Positions 25,913 to 34,933 of a stretch of 64,000 bases of DNA are shown one piece after another (within the stretch, counting starts at the first letter, position 1; every line of letters begins with the position of its first letter). This stretch comes from Roseivirga echinicomitans (GTDB lineage: Bacteria > Bacteroidota > Bacteroidia > Cytophagales > Cyclobacteriaceae). The translations under genes were made by a program, and so were the position numbers. The notes beneath the pieces were generated by a model. The model saw only the letters and a list, made by a program, of their open reading frames with translations. It was not told where the DNA came from and did not search any database. The DNA lies in NCBI RefSeq assembly GCF_001592935.1, contig NZ_LRDB01000004.1:124001-188000 (forward strand), read 5' to 3'.

Positions 25913-25969
25913 ATGTTAAAGTACGCAGTCATTATTACAGTAGTCATTATTACCACCCGGACGGGGTGA
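25913..25969 (+). CDS. ilv leader peptide 2 (18 residues)
   Basis: The 18-residue frame reads MLKYAVIITVVIITTRTG. It has four Ile, three Val, one Leu and four Thr codons, clustered from 25928 to 25954. Its stop codon at 25967-25969 lies inside the antiterminator arm 25963-25971. That is the geometry of ribosome-mediated attenuation: a ribosome reaching the stop covers the arm and the terminator forms; one stalled in the Ile/Val run leaves the arm free. Confidence 0.88.
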   Translation: MLKYAVIITVVIITTRTG

Positions 25970-26012
25970 AATAGGATACTATTGTCAATGCATTAGAAGC
26001 CTTTTTCACCCC
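25963..26012 (+). promoter_or_regulatory. antiterminator of ilv attenuator 2
   Basis: GGGGTGAAA at 25963-25971, overlapping the leader peptide stop, is complementary over nine bases to TTTCACCCC at 26004-26012. That segment includes part of the 5' arm and the loop of terminator 2. The structures are therefore mutually exclusive, as needed for a switch. Confidence 0.75.
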
Positions 26013-26029
26013 GTGAGAAAGGCTTTTTT
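25998..26029 (+). terminator. intrinsic terminator of ilv attenuator 2
   Basis: A 12-bp stem, AGCCTTTTTCAC (25998-26009) with GTGAGAAAGGCT (26013-26024), contains one U-G pair and a three-base loop. It is followed by T at 26024-26029. It resembles terminator 1 in the stem core (AGCCTTT/AAAGGCT) and lies about 190 bases before the ilvE start. Confidence 0.88.
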
Positions 26030-26216
26030 CATGCCTTAATGTCAAAATCAGCAACTGAAAACAGTCAGAAAGCAGGATGTTGAAGTTGTAAGTAGTCTTG
26101 ATGTAAGATGTTGAAATACAGGGTTTATCAAAAATAATAACCATGCATTGAGATTGTAGAAGTAAAAAAATTCATAACCAGAATGAAAAAGAGGCAAGAT
26201 AATTTTAAACCATAAA

Positions 26217-27110
26217 ATGATGTATTACGGATCAAATACCACAGTTTTTTTAGACGGCCAGTGGCTGAAAGCCTCAGAGGCCAGCGCTAGTTTGTACAGC
26301 CAAAGTATGCACTACGGAAGTGGTGTCTTCGAAGGTATTCGGGCTTACGATGTCGATGGGACCCCATCGGTATTCAAAGCAGAAGCGCATTATGAAAGGT
26401 TGCTGAGTTCAGCGGCTGTTATGCACATGCCTTTTGATTATTCGGTAGACCAACTGACAGCGCTCACTTACGAGTTGCTTGAAAGAAATCAGCTGACTGA
26501 TGCCTATATCCGTCCCTTGATTTATTTGGGTGAAAACATGGGTTTGGGCCCAGTGGATCAATCTCATTTGTTTCTCTGCGCTTGGGAATGGGGGCGATAC
26601 TTAGGTGATAAAAGCCTGAATGTAATGGTTTCTTCCTACGAAAGACCGAATCCTCGTTCTGTGCCTGTTGCAGCCAAAGTGACGGGGCATTATACCAACT
26701 CCATTTTAGCCACTACGGAAGCCAAGCGTAAAGGCTTTGACGAGGCTTTGCTTTTAGACGAAAACGGTTCAGTGGCCGAAGGCAGTGGTGCCAATTTCTT
26801 CTTTGAACATGATAAAGTGCTTTACACACCACCATTGGGGAATATTCTTCCAGGAATCACTAGAGAAACGGTAATGGACATTGCCAGAGAACTAGGGTAC
26901 GAGGTAGTGGAAGCCTATTTTCCTCCTGAAAAAGTGAAGGGAACCGATGGCGCCTTCTTTACTGGAACAGCGGTAGAAGTTGCTGGAATTCGTTTGCTCG
27001 ATGGCAATCCTTTTCGCTTGCCTTGGGAAGAAACTATCGGCTATCAAGTGGCCAAAGTCTATCAAAACTTGGTAAGAAAGCCTTCAAAAACACAATTAGT
27101 AAATACCTGA
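26217..27110 (+). CDS. ilvE: branched-chain amino acid aminotransferase
   Basis: The 297-residue protein is a fold-type IV PLP aminotransferase, which makes the last step of Val, Ile and Leu synthesis from the 2-oxo acids with glutamate. Visible motifs are [14 protein letters not shown] near the N-terminus, the PLP lysine region [20 protein letters not shown] and the phosphate-binding EGSGANFF. IlvE normally has about 300-310 residues, so it is complete. It is the first gene of the ilv operon and overlaps ilvD by one base (TGATG). The preceding attenuators control it, so regulation by Ile/Val availability is expected. Confidence 0.95.
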   Translation: MMYYGSNTTVFLDGQWLKASEASASLYSQSMHYGSGVFEGIRAYDVDGTPSVFKAEAHYERLLSSAAVMHMPFDYSVDQLTALTYELLERNQLTDAYIRPLIYLGENMGLGPVDQSHLFLCAWEWGRYLGDKSLNVMVSSYERPNPRSVPVAAKVTGHYTNSILATTEAKRKGFDEALLLDENGSVAEGSGANFFFEHDKVLYTPPLGNILPGITRETVMDIARELGYEVVEAYFPPEKVKGTDGAFFTGTAVEVAGIRLLDGNPFRLPWEETIGYQVAKVYQNLVRKPSKTQLVNT

Positions 27111-28783
27111 TGGAACTCAATAAATACAGTAAACGACTCACGCAAGACGAAACCCAGCCTGCCTCGCAAGCCATGCTTTATGGCGTTGGTCTATTAGAGG
27201 CCGATATGAAAAAGGCACAAGTGGGAATTGTGAGCATGGGCTATGATGGCAACACTTGCAATATGCACTTGAATCAATTAGCAAGTCAGGTCAAAGCAAG
27301 CGTTTGGAATAATGATTTGGTGGGTCTGATTTATCATACCATAGGCGTCAGCGATGGCATTGCCAATGGCACCGAAGGCATGCGTTATTCGCTGGTTTCC
27401 AGAGAAATCATAGCCGATTCCATTGAAGCGGTAGCTGGTGCGCATTATTACGATGCCATTATTGCCGTGGCTGGTTGTGATAAGAACATGCCGGGTTCAG
27501 TGATTGCCATGGCACGACTCAACCGTCCTTCCATTATGCTCTACGGTGGTACCATTGCCTCAGGCTGCTATAAAGACAAGAAACTCAATATTGTTTCTTC
27601 ATTTGAAGCGTTGGGAGAACGTTTTTCTGGGAATATCTCGGATGAAGATTATAGGGGAGTGATTAAGAATTCTTGTCCTGGAGCGGGAGCTTGCGGTGGA
27701 ATGTACACGGCCAACACGATGTCCTCTGCCATAGAGGCTTTGGGAATGTCATTGCCTTTCAGTGCCTCAAACCCTGCCGTAAGTGGTGTGAAAAATCAGG
27801 AATGTGAAGCCATTGGCAAAGCCATTAAGAACCTTCTTGAACTGGATTTGAAACCCAAAGACATCATGACGAAGAAGTCATTCGAAAATGCGATTCGGGT
27901 GGTGATTGTTTTGGGCGGCTCCACCAATGCGGTAATGCATTTGTTGGCCATGGCCAAAAGCATAGATGTTGATTTGACACTGGCTGATTTCCAGCGACTA
28001 TCCGATACTACTCCGCTCTTAGGTGATTTGAAACCCAGCGGAAAGTACTTGATGGAAGACCTTTTCCAAGTAGGCGGAGTACCTGCAGTCATGAAGTATA
28101 TGCTAGAAAAAGGCATGCTTCATGGAGATTGCATGACTGTAACAGGTAAAACTGTAGCAGAGAACTCGACTGATGTTCCTTCATTGAGTTCAGGTCAGCA
28201 AGTGATACGCTCAACTGAAAACCCAATTAAACCTCAAGGCCATCTTCAAATGCTTTTTGGCAATTTGGCAGAAGGAGGTTCGGTAGCGAAAATCACAGGG
28301 AAAGAAGGGGAAAGGTTTGAAGGCAAAGCCATTGTTTTCGATAACGAATTTTTAGCAATTCAAGGAATTAGAGAAGGAAAAGTGAAGGCGGGTCATGTTG
28401 TGGTCATTCGGTACGAAGGACCAAAAGGCGGACCAGGAATGCCCGAAATGCTCAAGCCAACCGCAGCCATAATGGGGGCTGGTTTGGGGAATTCCGTGGC
28501 ATTGATTACCGATGGCCGATTTTCAGGAGGAAGCCATGGTTTTGTGGTAGGTCATGTGACTCCAGAAGCCCAAGAGGGCGGTACTATTGCCGTGGTTCGA
28601 GATGGCGACCCAATTACCATCGATGCCATTCAGAATAGAATTTCATTGGACATTCCTTCCAAAGAAATAGCCCAAAGGAAAGCGGAATGGAAAGCCCCGG
28701 CCTTAAAAGTAAGCCGAGGAGCCTTGTATAAATATGCCAAAACCGTAGCCTCTGCTTCAGAAGGCTGCATAACCGATCAGTGA
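27110..28783 (+). CDS. ilvD: dihydroxy-acid dehydratase
   Basis: This 557-residue iron-sulphur enzyme converts dihydroxy-isovalerate and dihydroxy-methylvalerate to the 2-oxo acids. Signature motifs are CDKNMPG (cluster Cys), [12 protein letters not shown] (cluster Cys) and [20 protein letters not shown] near the C-terminus. Translation starts at ATG 27110 ([10 protein letters not shown]), coupled to the ilvE stop (TGATG). A longer frame starting at 27023 would overlap ilvE and is not used. The gene order ilvE-ilvD-ilvB-ilvN is coherent with one operon. Confidence 0.96.
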   Translation: MELNKYSKRLTQDETQPASQAMLYGVGLLEADMKKAQVGIVSMGYDGNTCNMHLNQLASQVKASVWNNDLVGLIYHTIGVSDGIANGTEGMRYSLVSREIIADSIEAVAGAHYYDAIIAVAGCDKNMPGSVIAMARLNRPSIMLYGGTIASGCYKDKKLNIVSSFEALGERFSGNISDEDYRGVIKNSCPGAGACGGMYTANTMSSAIEALGMSLPFSASNPAVSGVKNQECEAIGKAIKNLLELDLKPKDIMTKKSFENAIRVVIVLGGSTNAVMHLLAMAKSIDVDLTLADFQRLSDTTPLLGDLKPSGKYLMEDLFQVGGVPAVMKYMLEKGMLHGDCMTVTGKTVAENSTDVPSLSSGQQVIRSTENPIKPQGHLQMLFGNLAEGGSVAKITGKEGERFEGKAIVFDNEFLAIQGIREGKVKAGHVVVIRYEGPKGGPGMPEMLKPTAAIMGAGLGNSVALITDGRFSGGSHGFVVGHVTPEAQEGGTIAVVRDGDPITIDAIQNRISLDIPSKEIAQRKAEWKAPALKVSRGALYKYAKTVASASEGCITDQ

Positions 28784-28784
28784 T

Positions 28785-30512
28785 ATGTATTTAGAAGCTA
28801 CACTTACTCCACCAGTAAAGGAAACGATGCGTACTTCGGGCGCAGATGCGGTGCTCAGGTCATTTATTGCTGAAGATGTTGATTTGATTTTTGGCTATCC
28901 AGGTGGCGCGATAATGCCCGTTTACGATGCGCTTTATCATTATCAAGAACAAGTGCGCCATGTGTTAACTAGGCATGAGCAAGGCGCCATTCATGCAGCA
29001 CAAGGTTATGCCCGCGTAACAGGAAAAGTAGGGGTGGTGCTCGCCACTTCTGGCCCTGGCGCTACGAACTTAATCACCGGAATTGCGGATGCAATGATTG
29101 ATTCAACTCCATTGGTCTGTATTACGGGACAAGTTGGCTCGCATTTATTGGGCACAGATGCTTTTCAAGAAATTGACATCATCAGTATTTCGATGCCAGC
29201 CACGAAATGGAATTATCAGGTAACAAAAGCCGAACAATTGCCAGAAGCGCTTTCCCGTGCGTTTTACATTGCTCGTTCTGGCCGACCTGGACCAGTTTTG
29301 ATTGACATTACCAAGGATGCGCAATTTGAAATGTTTGATTTCGCTTACCGCAAATGCAAACAGATTAGAAGTTATACCCCCGTTCCAACTTTGAATTTAA
29401 ACCGAGTAGGAGAGGCTGCTGATTTGATCAATTCAGCCAAGAAGCCACTGGTGGTTTTTGGGCAGGGCGTAATTTTGGGCAATGCAGAAAAGGAATTTAG
29501 GCAGCTAATTGAAAAGGCCAACTTACCCGCTGCAACCACACTTTTAGGGCTTTCTGCACTTCCTTCAGATCACCCATTGCATGTGGGGATGTTGGGAATG
29601 CACGGTAATTATGCACCCAATGTCTTGACTAACGAATGTGATGTTTTGATTGCCATTGGAATGCGTTTTGACGACCGCGTTACAGGTGATTTGAGCCGTT
29701 TTGCCAAGCAAGCCAAGGTGATTCATTTTGATATTGATCCCTCCGAAATTAATAAGAATGTCCAAGCCGATGTAGCGGTATTGGGCGATTGCAAGGAAAG
29801 CTTACGAGCATTGATTCCACTGGTGTATGAGCGCTCTCATCAAAACTGGTTGCAAGAATTTGAGGTATTGAAAGGAGTGGAGCAATGCAAAGTTATCGAA
29901 CAGGATTTAAAGCCGACCTCTGGTTCAATTTCCATGGGAGAAGTAATTCATCAGGTGAATTTACAAACTGATGGCAATGCGGTTTTGGTTACTGATGTAG
30001 GGCAACATCAAATGGTAGCCAGCAGGTATACGCAGTTCAAGCAAAGCAAAAGCAATATTACTTCTGGCGGATTGGGCACGATGGGCTTCTGTTTGCCCGC
30101 TGCTTTGGGTGCTAAACTGGGTGCGCCTGAGCGCGAAGTGATTGCTGTTATTGGTGATGGCGGTTTTCAAATGACCATTCAGGAATTGGGTGCCATTTTT
30201 CAAACCAAAGCGGCAGTTAAAATTATCATTCTCAACAATTCATTTTTGGGCATGGTGCGCCAATGGCAACAGCTCTTTTTCGATAAGCGATACTCTTCCA
30301 CCGAAATGGAAAACCCTGATTTTGTGGCCATCGCCAAGGGCTATGGGATTGAAGGGGAATCGATTAGTGAGCGAGAAGATTTGCCAGCCGCTGTCAGTGA
30401 AATGCTTCAACATAAAGGCAGTTTCTTATTAGAGGTGCATGTAGGTAAAGGAGATAATGTATTCCCAATGGTGCCCACGGGCGCTTCGGTGTCAGAAATC
30501 AGATTAGAATAA
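28785..30512 (+). CDS. ilvB: acetolactate synthase, large catalytic subunit
   Basis: The 575-residue ThDP enzyme condenses pyruvate with pyruvate or 2-oxobutyrate. Motifs: the glutamate-containing HEQGAIHAAQGYAR, LATSGPGATNLITGIADAM, the FAD-binding region in the middle, and the ThDP signature GDGGFQMTIQELGAI. It starts one base after the ilvD stop and ends one base before ilvN, which encodes the regulatory subunit. The size and motifs are those of typical AHAS large subunits. It is the first committed step of the pathway. Confidence 0.96.
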   Translation: MYLEATLTPPVKETMRTSGADAVLRSFIAEDVDLIFGYPGGAIMPVYDALYHYQEQVRHVLTRHEQGAIHAAQGYARVTGKVGVVLATSGPGATNLITGIADAMIDSTPLVCITGQVGSHLLGTDAFQEIDIISISMPATKWNYQVTKAEQLPEALSRAFYIARSGRPGPVLIDITKDAQFEMFDFAYRKCKQIRSYTPVPTLNLNRVGEAADLINSAKKPLVVFGQGVILGNAEKEFRQLIEKANLPAATTLLGLSALPSDHPLHVGMLGMHGNYAPNVLTNECDVLIAIGMRFDDRVTGDLSRFAKQAKVIHFDIDPSEINKNVQADVAVLGDCKESLRALIPLVYERSHQNWLQEFEVLKGVEQCKVIEQDLKPTSGSISMGEVIHQVNLQTDGNAVLVTDVGQHQMVASRYTQFKQSKSNITSGGLGTMGFCLPAALGAKLGAPEREVIAVIGDGGFQMTIQELGAIFQTKAAVKIIILNNSFLGMVRQWQQLFFDKRYSSTEMENPDFVAIAKGYGIEGESISEREDLPAAVSEMLQHKGSFLLEVHVGKGDNVFPMVPTGASVSEIRLE

Positions 30513-30513
30513 T

Positions 30514-31017
30514 ATGGAACAAGCATATACACTTTCAATTTTCTCAGAAAACAGTGTGGGGTTATTGAACCGCATCACTTCCATACTGACCAGACGGCAT
30601 TTAAATATTGATAGTATTAACAGCTCTGAATCAGAGAGTTCAGGGATTTATCGATTTACAATTGTAGTGAAAACCACCGAGGCTCAGGTAAAGAAACTTG
30701 TACTTCAACTTGAAAAGCAAGTAGAGGTAATGAAGGCGGTGTACCATACCGATAGTGATACGGTATTTCAGGAGATCGCTTTGTATAAAATATCGACAAG
30801 GTCGATTTCAGAAGGGAATCTGGTAGAAAAGCTGATTCGAGATAACAATGCTCGGATACTTTCTGTGGAATCGGATTTCATGATTATAGAGAAAACAGGG
30901 CATAAGGAAGAAACGCAGGAGTTGCTCGACTTTCTGAGTCCTTATGGTGTACTGGAGTTTGTCCGTTCAGGGCGAGTTTCAGTAACGAAGCCGATGGGTG
31001 AATTGGAAGGGATTTAG
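30514..31017 (+). CDS. ilvN: acetolactate synthase, small regulatory subunit
   Basis: The 167-residue protein starts with an ACT domain (LSIFSENSVGLLNRITSILT, then RHLNIDSINSSESESSGIYRFTI). It continues with the C-terminal AHAS small-subunit domain, with LVEKLIRDNNARILSVESDF and a closing FLSPYGVLEFVRSGRVSVTK. It binds valine and gives feedback inhibition to IlvB, its operon neighbour one base upstream. Length matches the IlvH/IlvN family (about 160). Confidence 0.95.
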   Translation: MEQAYTLSIFSENSVGLLNRITSILTRRHLNIDSINSSESESSGIYRFTIVVKTTEAQVKKLVLQLEKQVEVMKAVYHTDSDTVFQEIALYKISTRSISEGNLVEKLIRDNNARILSVESDFMIIEKTGHKEETQELLDFLSPYGVLEFVRSGRVSVTKPMGELEGI

Positions 31018-31020
31018 AGT

Positions 31021-31082
31021 GAGCGGAGAGATTGCTTCGTCATCAAGCTTTTGGCAAAGCTTAATTTCTCGCAATGACGGCC
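31021..31082. repeat. interspersed palindromic repeat between ilvN and ilvC
   Basis: The stretch contains GAGATTGCTTCGTCATC, the small hairpin AAGCTTTTGGCAAAGCTT and CTCGCAATGACG. This combination of AGATTGCTTCGTC and GCAATGACG is a repeat form seen between genes of many Bacteroidota. It lies inside the operon and may act as a processing or pausing signal in the ilvN-ilvC transcript (inference). Confidence 0.55.
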
Positions 31083-31135
31083 AGAGATGTATCAGAAGGA
31101 TTTAAACAAAATTAGAAACACTAAAAACAATAATA

Positions 31136-32212
31136 ATGGCAAAGATCAACTTTGGCGGGGTAGAAGAAAACGTTGTGACCCGCAATGAATTTCCGCTAGC
31201 AAAAGCACAAGAAGTATTATCGAACGAAACGGTTGCGGTAATTGGTTATGGCGTTCAGGGCCCTGGGCAATCGCTCAATTTGAAAGACAATGGCATCAAT
31301 GTAATTGTTGGGCAAAGAAAGGAATCCAAAACATGGGACAAAGCTGTGGCTGATGGCTGGGTGCCGGGAGAAACACTCTTCCCAATTGAAGAAGCACTAG
31401 AACGAGGAACAATTATTTGCTATTTGTTGTCCGATGCGGCTCAAATTGCAGTTTGGCCTACAGTGAAAAAACACCTGACTGCTGGTAAAATGCTATATTT
31501 CTCTCATGGCTTTGGAGTGGCATATAGTGAAAAAACGGGCATTATCCCTCCAACAGATGTTGATGTAGCTTTGGTAGCACCAAAAGGTTCGGGTACTTCA
31601 TTGCGTTCACTTTTTGTGGAAGGAAAAGGACTGAATTCTTCCTTTGCCATTCACCAAGATGCCACGGGTAAAGCCAGAGATCGCGTCATTGCTTTGGGTA
31701 TTGCAGTGGGGTCTGGTTACCTTTTCGAAACCACTTTTTACAAAGAAGTAACCTCTGACCTTACAGGCGAGAGAGGGACATTGATGGGCGCCATTCAAGG
31801 CTTGTTCCAGGCGCAGTATGAAGTGCTTCGGGCAAATGGACATTCACCTTCTGAGGCCTTTAACGAAACGGTAGAAGAAGCAACGCAGTCCCTCTATCCG
31901 CTTATTGCTGATAATGGTATGGATTGGATGTATGCTAATTGTTCGACTACCGCACAGCGCGGTGCTTTGGATTGGAAAGATAAATTCTATGCTGCTACAA
32001 AACCTGTTTTTGAGCAGTTGTACAAGTCCGTTACGGATGGCGTAGAAGCCAAAAACTCTATCGATTCTAACTCTCAGTCAGATTATCGTGAGAAGCTTGA
32101 AGTAGAATTGGAAGCTATCCGCAATTCTGAAATGTGGCGTGCGGGTAAGGCAGTAAGAGGTTTAAGGCCTGAAAATGTTCCCGTTCCTAAACCAGAAGAG
32201 GCTTTGGTTTAG
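31136..32212 (+). CDS. ilvC: ketol-acid reductoisomerase
   Basis: The 358-residue NADPH enzyme converts acetolactate to dihydroxy-isovalerate. The dinucleotide site is GYGVQGPGQS, followed by the phosphate-binding loop VGQRKESKTWDKA. The catalytic domain has FVEGKGLNSSF, DLTGERGTLMGAIQGLF (metal ligands) and a C-terminal helical domain. The size fits the family (about 340-360). The gene follows ilvN after 118 bases. That gap contains a palindromic repeat but no clear terminator, so it should belong to the operon. Confidence 0.95.
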   Translation: MAKINFGGVEENVVTRNEFPLAKAQEVLSNETVAVIGYGVQGPGQSLNLKDNGINVIVGQRKESKTWDKAVADGWVPGETLFPIEEALERGTIICYLLSDAAQIAVWPTVKKHLTAGKMLYFSHGFGVAYSEKTGIIPPTDVDVALVAPKGSGTSLRSLFVEGKGLNSSFAIHQDATGKARDRVIALGIAVGSGYLFETTFYKEVTSDLTGERGTLMGAIQGLFQAQYEVLRANGHSPSEAFNETVEEATQSLYPLIADNGMDWMYANCSTTAQRGALDWKDKFYAATKPVFEQLYKSVTDGVEAKNSIDSNSQSDYREKLEVELEAIRNSEMWRAGKAVRGLRPENVPVPKPEEALV

Positions 32213-32221
32213 GTTTGACGG

Positions 32222-32264
32222 AAAGACTGCTTTACGCTGTCTAAGTGTGAAGTAGTCTTTTGGT
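32222..32264 (+). terminator. hairpin with U-rich tail between ilvC and ilvA
   Basis: AAAGACTGCTT (32222-32232) pairs with AAGTAGTCTTT (32250-32260), with one G-U pair, around a 17-base loop, and is followed by a short T run. This is a weak intrinsic terminator. It may lower expression of ilvA relative to the upstream genes rather than fully end the transcript. Confidence 0.5.
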
Positions 32265-32293
32265 TCTAATAATGGTATAAGGAAGAACGAAAA

Positions 32294-33559
32294 ATGTACA
32301 AAACCTCCCATGCTTACTCCCCAAGCTTAGAAAACATAAAGGCAGCCCAAACGATCCTCAAAGGAATTGTTACGCATACGCCCTTAATGCCCAACTTTAC
32401 CTATTCAGATAAATTTGGGGCGAAAATCACGTTTAAACGTGAAGACCTTCAGGTGGTGCGTTCTTACAAAATCCGTGGTGCTTACAATAAAATTAGCGGG
32501 CTGTCGGCTGAAGAAAAGGGCAGTGGTGTGGTATGCGCCAGTGCTGGAAATCACGCCCAAGGCGTAGCGCATTCTTGTCAATTATTGGCGGTGAAAGCCA
32601 CCATCTTTATGCCAGCGCCTACACCAAGGCAAAAGGTAGAGCAAGTCCGCTTTTTCGGAAAGGAGTTCGTAGAGATCGTGCTCGTTGGAGACACTTTTGA
32701 CGATGCCCAAAAAGAGGCGATTTCATTTTGTGATCAGCACTCAAGCATTTTTATCCCTCCTTTTGATGATCAAAAGGTAATTGAAGGTCAAGGAACTGTT
32801 GGCTTGGAAATTCTAGAGGATTGCGGCAATCCGATTGACTATCTTTTCTTACCCATTGGTGGAGGAGGGTTGGCCTCTGGTGTTGCTTCTGTGTTTAAAA
32901 CACTCAGTCCGCAAACGAAGATTATCGGGGTAGAACCTGCTGGCGCACCTGCCATGAAGAACTCAATGGCTTTAGGCCAAAACACCAAACTCGACAGTAT
33001 TGATAAGTTTGTTGATGGCGCGGCCGTACAGCAAGTAGGCGATTTGACTTTCGAGATTTGCCGAACGCATTTAGATGCGGTGGTGACAGTTCCCGAAGGA
33101 CTGATTTGCAGCACTATGCTCGAACTGTATAACCGTGATGCCATTGTGGTGGAACCTGCGGGTGCATTGTCTGTAGCCGCTTTGGCGCAGTTTGCCGAAG
33201 AGATCAAAGGCAAAAATGTGGTGTGTATCCTCTCTGGATCATATAACGATATTTCTCGCACCGAAGAAATTCGTGAGCGCTCTTTACTTTACGAGGGATT
33301 GAAGCACTATTTCATTGTACGTTTTCCACAAAGAGCGGGCGCATTAAAAGAGTTTTTGGTGGAAGTCCTCGGCCCAACTGACGATATCGTTCATTTTGAA
33401 TACACCAAAAAGACCGCACGTGAAAAAGGACCTGCCTTAATTGGAGTAGAACATCAGCATAAAGCCGATTTTAACGGGCTAATGCAACGAATGAAAGAGA
33501 AGGACTTGAATTTTGAGTACCTGAATGAAAGGCCTGATCTATTCGGTTTTATCGTTTAG
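32294..33559 (+). CDS. ilvA: threonine deaminase (biosynthetic)
   Basis: The 421-residue PLP enzyme makes 2-oxobutyrate from threonine, the first step to isoleucine. The catalytic Lys is in VVRSYKIRGAYNKI, the PLP phosphate loop in PIGGGGLASG, and a single ACT-like regulatory region follows residue 330 (KHYFIVRFPQRAGALKEFL, EYLNERPDLFGFIV). The short form with one ACT-like region resembles the Gram-positive type. It is the last gene of the ilv cluster. Its presence agrees with the Thr-rich leader peptides. The stop is five bases from the convergent methyltransferase gene. Confidence 0.94.
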   Translation: MYKTSHAYSPSLENIKAAQTILKGIVTHTPLMPNFTYSDKFGAKITFKREDLQVVRSYKIRGAYNKISGLSAEEKGSGVVCASAGNHAQGVAHSCQLLAVKATIFMPAPTPRQKVEQVRFFGKEFVEIVLVGDTFDDAQKEAISFCDQHSSIFIPPFDDQKVIEGQGTVGLEILEDCGNPIDYLFLPIGGGGLASGVASVFKTLSPQTKIIGVEPAGAPAMKNSMALGQNTKLDSIDKFVDGAAVQQVGDLTFEICRTHLDAVVTVPEGLICSTMLELYNRDAIVVEPAGALSVAALAQFAEEIKGKNVVCILSGSYNDISRTEEIRERSLLYEGLKHYFIVRFPQRAGALKEFLVEVLGPTDDIVHFEYTKKTAREKGPALIGVEHQHKADFNGLMQRMKEKDLNFEYLNERPDLFGFIV

Positions 33560-33564
33560 GGGGC

Positions 33565-34227
33565 TTATTTCCCTAATATAGCAACAGCATAATTTCGGTT
33601 GATTAACTCATTGGCTGTGCCTATTACATTTTCAGTTTTGTCACTAATGCTGATAAGCTTAAAGCTTGATTTACTTACTAAGTCTGAAAGGTCTTGATTG
33701 TTGTAGAGCTGGAATTTCTCTTTAACAAAGGGAAGATCCTTCATAAATTCCTTTTGCGCAAAAGCGATTACAAACGTACCATTGGGTTTCATTACTCTAT
33801 AAATTTCTTCTAAGAACTGAAGTGGCTTTTTCCAGAAGTAAATGGTATTCGCTGTCATGGCCTTATCGAAGGAATTGTCTGGAAAAGGAATGGTGATGCC
33901 GTCATAGCGTGTAAACTCAACTTTTTGAGGCTTTAAATATGCCTTATTCTTAAGTTCAGCTTCGGTTTTCATGGTTTCCGAAATTTCAAGGCCATGGAAC
34001 TGAATATTTTCGGCTTGTTTTAAAATTAGGGGTAGGTGGTGGCAGTTACCGTGTCCGATCTCAAGAACCTTGTTACCGCTGGCGATGGCCAAGGCATGGA
34101 TGGATGAAGTGATCATTCCCAGGTTAGTGGAATGCATGTTTTGGCCTACATCAATTCCAAATTGCCCGTTGGGGTGGCTCAACTGACTTTCTATTTCAGA
34201 GAGTTGTTCCGGTGTTAGGTTTTCCAA
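33565..34227 (-). CDS. class I SAM-dependent methyltransferase
   Basis: The 220-residue protein has the SAM-binding motif NKVLEIGHGNCHHLPLILK (motif I, with GHGNC in place of the usual GCGxG). It also has FHGLEISETMKTEAE (motif II acidic end) and DGITIPFPDNSFDKAMTANTIYFW (motif III), as in the methyltransferase-11 group. The substrate is unknown. It is read alone, convergent to ilvA and divergent from the MocA-like gene. The gap before it contains inverted repeats (GATACGG/CCGTATC and TTTCAATGAT/ATCATTGAAA). Confidence 0.85.
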   Translation of the reverse strand: MENLTPEQLSEIESQLSHPNGQFGIDVGQNMHSTNLGMITSSIHALAIASGNKVLEIGHGNCHHLPLILKQAENIQFHGLEISETMKTEAELKNKAYLKPQKVEFTRYDGITIPFPDNSFDKAMTANTIYFWKKPLQFLEEIYRVMKPNGTFVIAFAQKEFMKDLPFVKEKFQLYNNQDLSDLVSKSSFKLISISDKTENVIGTANELINRNYAVAILGK

Positions 34228-34261
34228 TGTTTTGGTACGTTACAGTAAATGTTCCATTATC

Positions 34262-34335
34262 GATACGGAGTATTGAATAGATGGTTTTGTTTCAATGATT
34301 CATTAATAATACAGTCATTTACCGTATCATTGAAA
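34262..34335. promoter_or_regulatory. nested inverted repeats upstream of the molybdenum cofactor cluster
   Basis: Two inverted repeats nest: GATACGG at 34262-34268 with CCGTATC at 34322-34328, and TTTCAATGAT at 34290-34299 with ATCATTGAAA at 34326-34335. They lie within the 112-base divergent gap between the methyltransferase and the MocA-like gene and end five bases before the latter's ATG. They could be an operator or a leader RNA structure; I recognise neither. Confidence 0.4.
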
Positions 34336-34339
34336 TAGA

Positions 34340-34933
34340 ATGACGAATTTTTCAGCCATAGTGTTAGCAGCAGGGCTTTCTTCTAGAATGAAAGGAGGAC
34401 ATAAACTTCTAATGCCTATGGAAGGAAAGACCATTTTTGAACGTAGTTTGAAGTCGATTACAGAAGCTAATTTTTCGGAAATCATTGTGGTTTTAGGGAA
34501 TGAAGCCGAAAAGATCGAAAACCTGATTCCGAAAGATAACAGACTTAGAACATTAATGAACCCCACTTTTGAACAAGGAATGACTTCTTCAATTCAAGTG
34601 GGAGTTACGGAAGCCACAAGCGATGTATATGTTATTTGTTTGGCGGATATGCCATTTTTGACAGCGGCAGATTATAACCAGTTGATGAATCGTTTCAGGG
34701 AAGAGAACGGGAAGAATATTCTTGTTCCGCTGTACATTGGTCAGAAAGGTAATCCTGTATTTTTTGCCAGCGATTATCAAAAGGAAATTCTGGAGCATAC
34801 CGATCCTAACGGTTGTAACCAGATGGTCAAACTAAATTCAGAAAAGGTAGACTTCTTTGAAACCAACAACCTTCGCTTTACCTTAGATATTGATACCCAA
34901 ACCGATTTAGATAAGTTTACGAATGCTGAATAA
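34340..34933 (+). CDS. MocA-like nucleotidyltransferase (molybdenum cofactor)
   Basis: The 197-residue protein starts with the nucleotidyltransferase signature IVLAAGLSSRMKGGHKLLMP, followed by ICLADMPFLTAADYNQL and a Gly-Asn loop (GQKGNPVFFAS). This is the MobA/MocA NTP-transferase family, which attaches CTP or GTP to molybdopterin. The adjacent MoeB, MoaD and MoaE genes support a molybdenum cofactor role. Whether CTP (MocA) or GTP (MobA) is used cannot be told safely; SSRMKGGHKLLMP resembles MocA. Its end overlaps the MoeB gene by 11 bases. Confidence 0.85.
   Translation: MTNFSAIVLAAGLSSRMKGGHKLLMPMEGKTIFERSLKSITEANFSEIIVVLGNEAEKIENLIPKDNRLRTLMNPTFEQGMTSSIQVGVTEATSDVYVICLADMPFLTAADYNQLMNRFREENGKNILVPLYIGQKGNPVFFASDYQKEILEHTDPNGCNQMVKLNSEKVDFFETNNLRFTLDIDTQTDLDKFTNAE

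Noticed and set aside
27023-27109. 29-residue N-terminal extension of ilvD
   Set aside because: It lies inside ilvE in another frame; the ATG at 27110 coupled to the ilvE stop gives the normal IlvD N-terminus.
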